Position numbers and translations under genes: made by a program. The notes under the pieces were generated by a model, which worked only from the letters and a program-made list of their open reading frames with translations, searched no databases and was not told where the DNA came from. From Achromobacter animicus (GTDB lineage Bacteria > Pseudomonadota > Gammaproteobacteria > Burkholderiales > Burkholderiaceae_B), in contig NZ_CADIJM010000002.1 of NCBI RefSeq assembly GCF_902859585.1, positions 372,001 to 436,000 of the forward strand: a stretch of 64,000 nucleotides of DNA, in the 5' to 3' direction. Positions 24,911 to 31,930 of the stretch are shown piece after piece (the first letter of the stretch is position 1; each line of letters begins with the position of its first letter).

Positions 24911-25963
24911 ATGACAGATCGACAGAAGCAGTCTCCCTATGCGGGGCGACCGAGAAGCGCGTTTTGGAAGGCGTCAGTGGGTGGCAAGACGCCCGCGACC
25001 CTCAGAGATCTCTACAAAAAAAAGTACGTCATTTCGCCAGAAGACAACATCGCGACAGCCGGCAGTTGCTTTGCTCAGCATATCGCCCGAAACATGAAGG
25101 CTCTGGGGTATAACGTCATGGACGTTGAGCCCGCTCCTGACGGCGTTAGTGACTCGGTTGCAGTCGCATATGGCTATGGCGTTTATTCCGCCCGCTACGG
25201 GAATATCTACTACGCTCGACAGCTTCTGCAGCTGGCTCAAGAGGCGCTTGGCCAGCGCCAGCCGGCAGATTTCGTGTGGGAACGAGATGGTCGTTACTTC
25301 GACGCCCTTCGCCCCAGTGTTGAGCCCAACGGGTTGGAAACACCGGCGGCCGTTGTGAGACATAGGGAACGGCACCTTCAGGCGGTGAAGTCGCTCTTGG
25401 AAGATTGCGATGTATTTATCTTCACGTTTGGTCTTACTGAAGCGTGGGAGCACATCGCGTCGGGTACCGTTTATCCCACCGCACCTGGCACCATAGCGGG
25501 ATCTTATGACCCGACAACCTGCCGTTTCGTGAACTTCGGATTCAACGAGGTTTACGGGGATTTCGTCGCATTCAAGGAATTGGTTGAATCCATTAATCCC
25601 TCGGTCCGATTCCTCGTTACTGTGTCTCCTGTTCCGCTTGCTGCCACCGCGTCCGACACGCACGTACTGCCGGCAACGATCTATTCCAAGAGCGTCTTGC
25701 GCGCCGTAACCGGCCAACTGGCAAATACGTTTGAGAACGTGGACTACTTCCCCTCTTACGAAATCATCACAAACGTCTTGGCCGGTCAATCATTCTTTGA
25801 TGAGCCTTCTGGGCTGCGCAATGTGACGCCAGAGGGTGTGAAGACTGCGATGACTTATTTTTTTGCAGAACACAAGCCTGCGTCCGCACCTGCCGACGCG
25901 AAGCTGCTGGGTGAAGACGATGTAATTTGCGAAGAGGTCATGCTGGAGGCGTTCGGATCATGA
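24911..25963 (+). CDS. GSCFA-domain (SGNH-clan) protein, prophage cargo
   Basis: A 350-residue protein from ATG 24911 (GGGAGG upstream). It carries the name-giving motif GSCFAQHIARNMK at about residues 51-63 (Ser near 52 as candidate nucleophile), followed by TFGLTEAWEH, TVSPVPLA and YFPSYEII, the conserved blocks of the GSCFA family, which belongs to the SGNH-hydrolase clan. GSCFA proteins are thought to act on surface glycans, but the reaction here is unknown. It overlaps the next SGNH gene by 4 bp, so the two are one unit. The position right after the lysis genes is typical of lysogenic conversion cargo. Confidence 0.85.
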   Translation: MTDRQKQSPYAGRPRSAFWKASVGGKTPATLRDLYKKKYVISPEDNIATAGSCFAQHIARNMKALGYNVMDVEPAPDGVSDSVAVAYGYGVYSARYGNIYYARQLLQLAQEALGQRQPADFVWERDGRYFDALRPSVEPNGLETPAAVVRHRERHLQAVKSLLEDCDVFIFTFGLTEAWEHIASGTVYPTAPGTIAGSYDPTTCRFVNFGFNEVYGDFVAFKELVESINPSVRFLVTVSPVPLAATASDTHVLPATIYSKSVLRAVTGQLANTFENVDYFPSYEIITNVLAGQSFFDEPSGLRNVTPEGVKTAMTYFFAEHKPASAPADAKLLGEDDVICEEVMLEAFGS

Positions 25964-26706
25964 AACTTTGTGTGATTGGCAACTCTCACGCAAGTGGGGC
26001 TTATAGCTTGTTGAGCCATGGTACGGGGGCGTTTGAAGCTGATTTCTTCCTCGAAAGGGCCACGGGTAAAGCCTCTTTGAAAATCGCCGGAGAAGTAGGC
26101 GCCGCGGTAGAAATCGATGATGTGATGATGGCGCGACTTGTGCCTGTCAGAACTCAGAAATACGATGCGTTCGCAGTCTACGCGATGGGTTTTTCGTTTG
26201 GGCGGTGTGTGGAGATGTTCCGTGATTACGCGCCAGACGGCCACCCAAACTCCAAAGCGAAATATTTGGTGTCAGACGCATTTTTCGATGCGGCAGTGCA
26301 GTCGATCCTCTTGGATAGCAAAGCTGTTCGCATAGTGCGGGCTTTGCGCTCGTTCAGTAACGCCCCTATCGTGCTAGTGCCCCAGCCTTTGCCTATGGAG
26401 TGGGCCGCAACTCGCTCTTTACGGCGGACAGAAGTCTTTGCGGATGCCCTGAGGCAGAACGCGCTGCAGCGTGTTTTGAGGATCTATTCAGAAACCGTCG
26501 AGAGATTGAGGGGAGACGGATTCACTGTGCTGGGACAACCAACGGAAACGCTCGCGTCAGAACATTTCACATTGTCTGAATTTGGGCTTGCGGACCCCAA
26601 CGACAATCGCGCTGACTCCCTCTTTTCTCGTGGCGACTTCTTTCATGCGAACGAACGCTACGCCGGCGCAGTCCTTACCAGCTTAGCCACAGCCCTACGC
26701 GTCTAG
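25960..26706 (+). CDS. SGNH-hydrolase-like protein paired with GSCFA gene
   Basis: A 248-residue protein starting in an ATGA overlap. It opens with MKLCVIGNSHASGAY, block I with Ser9 in GNSH form, and ends with DFFHANERYAG, a D..H block V near residues 226-229. These are the marks of SGNH hydrolases; no signal peptide is visible, so it may act in the cytoplasm or be exported by other means. It has no close match I can name. Paired with a GSCFA protein it suggests a two-enzyme glycan acyl-modification unit. Confidence 0.7.
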   Translation: MKLCVIGNSHASGAYSLLSHGTGAFEADFFLERATGKASLKIAGEVGAAVEIDDVMMARLVPVRTQKYDAFAVYAMGFSFGRCVEMFRDYAPDGHPNSKAKYLVSDAFFDAAVQSILLDSKAVRIVRALRSFSNAPIVLVPQPLPMEWAATRSLRRTEVFADALRQNALQRVLRIYSETVERLRGDGFTVLGQPTETLASEHFTLSEFGLADPNDNRADSLFSRGDFFHANERYAGAVLTSLATALRV

Positions 26707-26906
26707 GCCCGGCGCCGGTCTTTGTTTCAATTTGGCCGGTCAGTGCATCGGCCTCTCTGATTCGGGTTCCTACCCTCGAAGAGGGGCCTCGGTGCGGTGC
26801 TAACTGCCGTCACAAATACTCCGCATTCACTAGTCTGATCGCGTCTTGGGATCGCCACTTGCGTGTGGGAACATAGTTCACCACTACGCCGCGTTGGAGG
26901 CTCCCG
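26707..26906 (+). other. Gap downstream of cargo pair
   Basis: No gene seen. There is a small hairpin (CCCTC GAA GAGGG near 26773) that lacks a following T run, so it is not a clear terminator. Confidence 0.3.
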
Positions 26907-27062
26907 ATGAAACTCCCCGCAGGCAACGAGCCAGGTGACAAGCCGGCTCGATCACAAAGTCCCGACCAAACTCCTGAGCCCGACCATGACTCTCGCGAGA
27001 AGCCCGAGGAAGACTATCCTCGCCCGATGCGTTGGCCTGCTGACTTCCCGGCCAAGCACTAG
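26907..27062 (+). CDS. Small Pro-rich protein ending in WPADFPAKH
   Basis: A 51-residue protein with a good ribosome-binding site (TTGGAGG, 6 nt before ATG 26907). It is rich in Pro, Asp and Glu (EPGDKPARSQSPDQ, TPEPDHDSREKPEED) and has no membrane segment. The last eleven residues MRWPADFPAKH match the end of the 22-residue protein at 23265-23333. The shared end implies a common partner or processing step. Function unknown. Confidence 0.6.
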   Translation: MKLPAGNEPGDKPARSQSPDQTPEPDHDSREKPEEDYPRPMRWPADFPAKH

Positions 27063-27168
27063 GCGGAGGCGCGTGCGGCGGTTCATTGCGCGGCGTGCAC
27101 TTCACTAGCCGATCCACGTCGAGGCGCATCTTTGATGATAGGACTGGCCAGCGAGCTCGTAAGCGCCC

Positions 27169-27196
27169 AAAAAAAGCCCGGGCTGTAAGCCCGGGT
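27169..27196 (-). terminator. Intrinsic terminator of the minus-strand cargo unit
   Basis: On the minus strand ACCCGGGCTTACAGCCCGGGC is split as an inverted repeat with a 5-nt loop, followed by seven T. It ends transcription of the gene at 27301-27612. Confidence 0.85.
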
Positions 27197-27300
27197 GAAT
27201 CGCGCAGCTATCCGCCGGCACGGGCGGCGCGATCGCTGAGGGTAAGATGGACCGCACGGATAGACCATAATAAATCTACTATTGTCCGCGTGGTGAACGG

Positions 27301-27612
27301 CTACCCTGGTTGAATCCATTGCATCCACCATCCTTGGTAGTAGCGCCGACCGTCGATCTCTTCGAAGCCGCAGACCATCATTCCCCTATCGGAACAGAAG
27401 GTCAGTAGCTCTGGTTCGAGCAGGTCGGGTATCGGCCCTTTCGCCGTCGCGCCAAACTTGGCCAAGCCATCCATCGTCATGATGCGCACCTGGCGCCGAA
27501 GGTCCTCACGCGTGATCGAGTACATACGCACCGTGCCAGTCACGGCTGGTGCGGGGTCATTGTCCCGGCGCTTCTGGCCGAGGTAGTGGGTGCGGACGAC
27601 GGAGCAAAGCAT
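27301..27612 (-). CDS. Hypothetical protein behind a LexA box
   Basis: A 103-residue protein of unknown family (MYSITREDLRRQVRIMTMDG, DLLEPELLTFCSDRG, RRYYQGWWMQWIQPG). It starts at ATG 27612, with a near-consensus LexA site centred about 27 bp upstream, so it is probably induced by DNA damage. Start and ribosome site are weak; a shorter form starting at MYSITRE is possible. It shares a strand with the SRAP gene behind it. A small SOS-induced protein in a prophage could interact with lysogeny or repair, but no motif says so. Confidence 0.5.
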   Translation of the reverse strand: MLCSVVRTHYLGQKRRDNDPAPAVTGTVRMYSITREDLRRQVRIMTMDGLAKFGATAKGPIPDLLEPELLTFCSDRGMMVCGFEEIDGRRYYQGWWMQWIQPG

Positions 27613-27628
27613 GATTCTGCTGCGATAT

Positions 27629-27648
27629 TGCTGTATTAATATACAGTA
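27629..27648. promoter_or_regulatory. LexA (SOS) box
   Basis: TGCTGTATTAATATACAGTA contains a perfect CTGT-N8-ACAG core at 27631-27646 and matches 17 of 20 positions of the E. coli LexA consensus. It lies just upstream of the minus-strand gene starting at 27612 and 3' to the SRAP gene. Confidence 0.85.
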
Positions 27649-27661
27649 TATGGCAACAGAA

Positions 27662-28359
27662 TCAGGGTCGGGTCAGCGGTGTGGCAACCAGCTTGTCGGA
27701 AGGGAACGGCACGAGGAAGCCGCGGCTTTGATCGGCGCTGGCGGTCAGCCAGTCGCCATACGCCCCTCGGGAAGGATCACCACCATGCGTCTTTCTTTGC
27801 CGGGTTGGTGGTAGTTGCGGAAAAGCGGATCCTGATCGGCGTTGATGGTGAGCATGGTGAAGCTCTCGTGCCATTGACCGGCAGCGTCTCGGAAACGATC
27901 CCACAGCCCGGCCACGCCCAGCGGCGCACCGTCCTCCCGCGTGAACCTGGTGGCAACCGCTTTGCCGGATCGCCAATCCGGTTCGAAGATGGCATCGGCT
28001 GGGATGATGCAGTGCTGCGCCCGGCGCCAGGCGTTGCGGAAGGTGAAGGCGTTGGCGACGCGGTCGTCGCGCGCGTTGAAGGTCGACAGCTTCTCCGCGC
28101 CAGCCAGCGCGTCCGGCCGGGTGGATCCCGAGATCAGGCCCCATCGGCCAATGATGGCTTCAATGTCCGGCACCGCCTCATCGCCGGTGTCATGCTCGGG
28201 TGTCCGACGGACGAAGATGCCTTGATACCGCGGCCACATGTCGTACCTGCTCAGGACGCCGGGCCGGGTCACGCCGAACCTCTTGAGCAGCAGTTCGGCA
28301 TCTTTCAGGGTCTTTCCGTATAAAAACGTGGTGTCGGAAGATAGATGGCAAAGGGCCAA
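27662..28359 (-). pseudogene. SRAP (YedK/HMCES-type) gene, frameshifted and lacking the Cys2 start
   Basis: The main frame (28359 to 27745) shows SRAP features: RWGLISG, NARDDRVANAFTFR, ACCIIPADAIFEP-like (HCIIPADAIFEPDW) and FTMLTINADQDPLF. It then stops after LPEGRMATG, whereas the next frame continues with the expected ending (AYGDWLTASADQSRGFLVPF ...) to 27662. One missing G in the GGGG run at 27763-27766 restores it. The N-terminus (MALCHLSSDTT) lacks the MC.. start required for the DNA-crosslinking Cys2. So the gene looks decayed, unless both defects are sequence errors. Confidence 0.65.
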
Positions 28360-28458
28360 ATGTGCATGGTTGACCCTTCAATGCGGTAGGAAGCGCTTTC
28401 GATTTCAGAATTGTCGATAGGTTGTCAAAGGGTGCTCCACGCGTCCAAGAATTTACCG

Positions 28459-28956
28459 TCAATAAACCTCGGTATCGATCGAAGGAGGCGTCAGCTCCAT
28501 GTACGGCTTCGGCAATCCCGCTTTGACTACTGCCGAATCGATTTCGAAGGCGACGAATGCGAAGACGCGGACCGCCAGCTGATTCAGCAGATCGGGATTC
28601 TGTGCGTGAAAATCATGCACGTCGTGGAGCGCAGTCCCGTCCGGATGTTGAAAAAAGCCCTCTGCCTCAAACTCGCCAACCATGATCGAACTGGCAGGCT
28701 CTCCCGTCGTGAACGCGTCGAGCCCGACAGTGACTCGGAGGAGTGTATATAGAATTCCGTCATCATCCTTCACCGCTGAGGCACGGGCCTGGATCGAAAT
28801 CTTTAAGTCGGAATTTTTGAAAGGCTTCACGAACCCTTCATCGTCCTTCGCTCGGCGAAGTTCCATCACAGGGAAGTCAACTTTGGCCAAAATCGGAGCC
28901 GGCCTGTCGGTTTTCCTTCGCTTTGGAGATGCGGCGGATTTCAGTGCTTTTGCCAT
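28459..28956 (-). CDS. SecB-like chaperone of a HicAB-type TAC module
   Basis: A 165-residue protein. Its layout follows SecB: YTLLRVTVGLDAF parallels the SecB YEVVLRVTVTAS strand, VGEFEAEGFF parallels CEVQQGGIF, NPDLLNQLAVRVFAFVAFEID parallels the CPNILFPYARECITSMV helix, and LPKPYMELTPPSID parallels FPQLNLAPVNFD. The N-terminal 30 residues (SPKRRKTDRP) are extra and basic. It overlaps hicB by 16 bp and is the last gene of a hicA-hicB-SecB-like order. In known TAC systems a dedicated SecB-like chaperone folds and protects the antitoxin. Assignment is by pattern and context, not by a search. Confidence 0.65.
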   Translation of the reverse strand: MAKALKSAASPKRRKTDRPAPILAKVDFPVMELRRAKDDEGFVKPFKNSDLKISIQARASAVKDDDGILYTLLRVTVGLDAFTTGEPASSIMVGEFEAEGFFQHPDGTALHDVHDFHAQNPDLLNQLAVRVFAFVAFEIDSAVVKAGLPKPYMELTPPSIDTEVY

Positions 28957-29441
28957 TGGGCTGTATCAGACTCGTGGGAGTTATCAGATGACCAGAGAGT
29001 TTTCGTCGTGAATTCGAGTACTTTGCGGTGCGTCATAAACTTGTGGGCTGTGAGTGTCGCACCCTGAGCGCCAACTACAGCGAGGATCTCGTTAGGGGCG
29101 GCGGATTGCTCCTCCACTGCTGCTTGCACGATTTGCCTGAGGTACTCATTCATATTCAAGCCCAGCCGTCGAGCTTTTTGCGCAAGCTTACGATGGAGGT
29201 CAGGTCCGATGCGAACATTGAACGAACCCTTGTAGGGCTTCTCTGCCGCCTTCCCTCGTTCGGAACAAAAGGCGATGTACGAGTCGACAGCGTCCTCAAA
29301 TGAGCGCTTCAAGGCGACAACGTCCATTCCGTCATAGAGGATGGTGTCTTCAATGAACTGGATTTGGCCGAACAGGCACTCGTCCTCGAGGCTAACCTCT
29401 ATAGATCCTTGGTAGCCTTTGTAATCCATCAATTGGGTCAT
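28941..29441 (-). CDS. hicB: HicB-type antitoxin with long C-terminal extension
   Basis: A 166-residue protein. Residues 1-60 (YKGYQGSIEVSLEDECLFGQI, VALKRSFEDAVDSYIAFC) are the HicB partial RNase-H-like fold; residues 65-110 (YKGSFNVRIGPDLHRKLAQK, LGLNMNEYLRQIV) are the RHH/HicB DNA-binding part. Usual HicB proteins end near residue 115; this one continues about 50 residues with KFMTHRKVLEFTTKTLWSS and a polar tail. Such tails can be chaperone-addiction segments. Overlaps hicA by 4 bp and the SecB-like gene by 16 bp. Confidence 0.82.
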   Translation of the reverse strand: MTQLMDYKGYQGSIEVSLEDECLFGQIQFIEDTILYDGMDVVALKRSFEDAVDSYIAFCSERGKAAEKPYKGSFNVRIGPDLHRKLAQKARRLGLNMNEYLRQIVQAAVEEQSAAPNEILAVVGAQGATLTAHKFMTHRKVLEFTTKTLWSSDNSHESDTAQWQKH

Positions 29442-29704
29442 AGCAGTCCCAACGCCTCAAGGGCGTTCGCGAGATTCTTCATCTGAAAGTGTTTCATCAC
29501 CAGATTGGGATGTGGCTTGGTGACGTCAATAGTCCGTTCCTCCCCGCCCACTGTACCCACAAAGTACTTGTGGGACGATCCACCTTTTGGTTCATGCAGT
29601 TGGAAGCCAAAACCGGCCAGTAACGTAACAACTTCGTTCCAGTGAAAGTCTGTTGGGGGCGGCTTCTTGCGGAATCGAGCAATCAATTTATCTTTCTGGG
29701 ACAT
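29438..29704 (-). CDS. hicA: HicA-type toxin (mRNA interferase)
   Basis: An 88-residue protein of the HicA fold: GFQLHEPKGGSSHKYFV carries the GGSSH motif with the catalytic His, followed by the TIDVTKPHP segment and the helix ALEALGLL. HicA cuts mRNA and tmRNA when not bound by HicB. It is slightly longer than the usual 60-80 residues. It starts the module, before the antitoxin, and its upstream region contains a palindromic operator (29732-29750). Confidence 0.85.
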   Translation of the reverse strand: MSQKDKLIARFRKKPPPTDFHWNEVVTLLAGFGFQLHEPKGGSSHKYFVGTVGGEERTIDVTKPHPNLVMKHFQMKNLANALEALGLL

Positions 29705-29731
29705 GGATTGTCGTCAAAAGGTCCGGCAGGT

Positions 29732-29750
29732 GCAACTATAGTTCAGTTGC
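29732..29750. promoter_or_regulatory. Operator-like inverted repeat before hicA
   Basis: GCAACT ... AGTTGC with a 7-nt spacer contains the perfect palindrome AACTATAGTT at 29734-29743. It lies 28 bp upstream of the hicA start. HicB antitoxins often bind palindromes in their own promoter. A -10-like TATAGT overlaps it on the minus strand. No good -35 is visible. Confidence 0.55.
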
Positions 29751-30089
29751 TGTCGATTGGAAATGGAAGGCTGTTGATCGCACAGTTTGTAACGAATGCT
29801 GCCGCATTGTAGTGGAGAGTTCGGAAACGTTGGCTCCCTGAGTATGCGTCACGCATGAGCCCTGTCGGTTTTGCTCTGTCCCAGCGTGATAGTGAGACGA
29901 GGCTGAAAAACGTGGAACAGCCCCAAACCACCGCGCCATGTGAGGTTTGGGCGCGCGTCTGAACTGGGTATGGTTTGCGCCCTTGATCTTATGCGCCATC
30001 GTACACGGCGCGGAACATGCCGAGGAACGGATGCGGAACAGATCTAATAGAGCGTTAGCGACTTACGAAGTAAGTCTTTGATATCTCTA
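29751..30089. other. Non-coding right end of the prophage, next to tRNA-Leu
   Basis: About 340 bp without a credible gene, sparse in clear promoters. It includes the inverted repeat GACTTAC-GAA-GTAAGTC at 30060-30076, 14 bp from the 3' end of tRNA-Leu. It probably holds the attR core or integrase arm sites, but the copy for comparison (attL) is outside the window. Confidence 0.4.
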
Positions 30090-30174
30090 TGGTGCCCGGG
30101 GCCGGAATCGAACCGGCACGCCTTGCGGCGGGGGATTTTGAGTCCCCTGCGTCTACCAATTTCACCACCCGGGC
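30090..30174 (-). tRNA. tRNA-Leu (CAA)
   Basis: An 85-nt minus-strand tRNA with a long variable arm. The acceptor stem GCCCGGG/CCCGGGC closes 30168-30174 with 30094-30100, discriminator A and CCA are encoded (30090-30093). The anticodon arm GGGGA-CTCAAAA-TCCCC gives anticodon CAA at 30138-30140. Its 3' end faces the prophage, which suggests it as the integration target. Confidence 0.95.
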
Positions 30175-30329
30175 TAGGGGGTCGCGAGCGCGTCCAGGTG
30201 ACGGCTGCGGGAGATGCGAAGACCGCGATTATATGCCGTCTTTGCCATCTTGTCAGGCGAGGGCCGGGCGGCCCTGCCGTTAAGGGCTGGCCGGGGGTTG
30301 CACACCCCTGACACGCGCCCCGTCAATCC

Positions 30330-31721
30330 TCACTTCTTCTCAGGCAAAAACCAGTTCATCACCAGCGCGCAAATCCCGCCGGTAGCGACGCCCGATTCCA
30401 GCACGCTCTTTACCGAGTGCGGCAGGTGCGACAGAATTTCCGGCACTTGCGACACGCCCAGGCCCAGCGCCAGAGACACGGCGATGATGAGCAGCGCGCG
30501 GCGGTCCAACTGAATGCCCGCCAGGATGTTGATCCCAGACGCGGCCACCGCGCCGAACATCACCATGGCTGCGCCGCCCAGGACGGGTTCGGGCACGGCT
30601 TGCAGGACGCCCGCGACGACCGGGAACAGGCCCAACAGAATCAGCATCCCCGCAATCCACACGCCGACATGGCGGCTGGCGATGCCGGTCAGCTGGATGA
30701 CGCCATTGTTCTGCGCAAATACCGAGCTGGGAAACGTATTGAACACGCCTGCCAGCAGCGAGTTCGCGCCGTTGACCAGCACGCCGCCCTTGATGCGCTG
30801 CATCCAGAGCGGACCTTCAACCGGCTGCTTCGACACCTTGCTGGTGGCAGTGACGTCGCCAATCGCTTCCAGGGACGTGACCAGATAAATGATCAGCATC
30901 GGCACGAACAAGGCCCAAGAGAAACCCAGACCGAAGTGCAGCGGCACCGGAACCTGGAAGACGGCGGCTTCGCGGGCGCCGGTGAAATCCAGACGGCCCA
31001 TGTAGGCGGCGGCGATGTAGCCGACGGCCAGCGCCAGCACCAGCGCAGTGCTGCGAATCCACACCACCGGCACGCGGTTGAGCAGGATGATGGTGCCCAG
31101 GACGAGGCCGGACAGGGTCAGGTTCTCGGCGCTGGCGAAGGTGCCGTTGGCCATGGCGCCAAAGCCGCCGCCCATGCTGATGAGGCCGACCTTGATGAGC
31201 GTCAGGCCGATCAGCAGCACGACGATGCCGGTGACGAGCGGGGTGATGAGGCGTTTGACGAAGGGCAGGATGCGGCTGATGCCCATTTCAACAAAGGACC
31301 CGGCGATGACGACGCCGAAGATCGCGGCCATGACGGCTTCGACCGGGGTGCCTTGCTTGACCATGACCGAGCCGCCGGCGATCAGCGGGCCGACGAAGTT
31401 AAAGCTCGTGCCCTGCACGATGAGCAGCCCGGCGCCCAGGGGGCCGAAACGCTTGCATTGGACGTAGGTGGCGATGCCGGAGATCACCAGCGACATGGAA
31501 ACGATCAGGGTGGTGTCGCGGCTGCTGACGCCCAGGGCCTGGCAGATGAGCAGGCCGGGGGTGACGATGGGGACCAGGATGGCCAGCAGGTGCTGCAGGG
31601 CGGCGACGAAGGCGACGGGAGGCGCGGGGCGGTCGTCGGGGCCGTAGACCAGGTCGTGGCTGGTGTCGGCGTCATCGGACGTGCCGTGGGGGGCGGGTTG
31701 GGTCAGGGAGGCGGGTTGCAT
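30330..31721 (-). CDS. xanP: Xanthine-type NCS2 permease (XanP-like)
   Basis: A 463-residue membrane protein with about 14 hydrophobic segments of the NCS2 fold. Diagnostic blocks include HLLAILVPIVTPGLLICQALG, QGTSFNFVGPLI, the TSLEAIGDVTATS motif (near residue 270) with the acidic residue for substrate binding, and NTFPSSVFAQNNGVIQLTGIASR. It aligns well by eye with E. coli XanP, hence a proton-coupled xanthine (purine) importer of the inner membrane. The N-terminal 30 residues are polar. It is transcribed away from htpG. Confidence 0.85.
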   Translation of the reverse strand: MQPASLTQPAPHGTSDDADTSHDLVYGPDDRPAPPVAFVAALQHLLAILVPIVTPGLLICQALGVSSRDTTLIVSMSLVISGIATYVQCKRFGPLGAGLLIVQGTSFNFVGPLIAGGSVMVKQGTPVEAVMAAIFGVVIAGSFVEMGISRILPFVKRLITPLVTGIVVLLIGLTLIKVGLISMGGGFGAMANGTFASAENLTLSGLVLGTIILLNRVPVVWIRSTALVLALAVGYIAAAYMGRLDFTGAREAAVFQVPVPLHFGLGFSWALFVPMLIIYLVTSLEAIGDVTATSKVSKQPVEGPLWMQRIKGGVLVNGANSLLAGVFNTFPSSVFAQNNGVIQLTGIASRHVGVWIAGMLILLGLFPVVAGVLQAVPEPVLGGAAMVMFGAVAASGINILAGIQLDRRALLIIAVSLALGLGVSQVPEILSHLPHSVKSVLESGVATGGICALVMNWFLPEKK

Positions 31722-31815
31722 GGCGGGAGGGCCGGCCGGGGAGGGGGTAGGTGAGAAAAGTGCGGGATTTTACCGGGGACAGCCGCCTGTCAGGTTGCTT
31801 CTCCGCCACCCTGGT

Positions 31816-31843
31816 CTTGAAAAGTTCCCATTGGCCCCCACAT
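31816..31843 (+). promoter_or_regulatory. Sigma-32-like heat-shock promoter of htpG
   Basis: CTTGAAA at 31816-31822 and CCCCACAT at 31836-31843 (consensus CCCCATNT, 7 of 8) with a 13-bp spacer, about 90 bp before the htpG start. This predicts RpoH control of htpG. Confidence 0.75.
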
Positions 31844-31930
31844 CAGTAGGGTTTCCGGGCGGCCGCGCGGGCGCATCGCCCCAGTCGACCGATATTTGTC
31901 CCTAATTTATTTTCCGAGCCACGTAGAACT

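Larger units (their letters stand above)
1..30089. mobile_element. Right part of a lambda/HK97-like siphophage prophage (left end outside window)
   Basis: The order replication - nuclease - regulator - terminase - portal - protease - capsid - connectors - tail - lysis - cargo is that of a complete lambdoid siphophage, all late genes reading rightward. No integrase, excisionase or repressor is present, so the left end lies before position 1. The right boundary is inferred: the 3' end of a tRNA-Leu gene at 30090 faces this region, and tRNA 3' ends are favoured integration targets, while everything right of it is ordinary metabolism. The block 27301-29704 on the minus strand is cargo between the lysis genes and that tRNA. 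Most of the late region appears intact, so it may be inducible. Confidence 0.85.

Noticed and set aside
24757-25113. 118-codon frame before and over the GSCFA start
   Set aside because: It overlaps the GSCFA gene in another frame, has no recognisable domain and no ribosome site.
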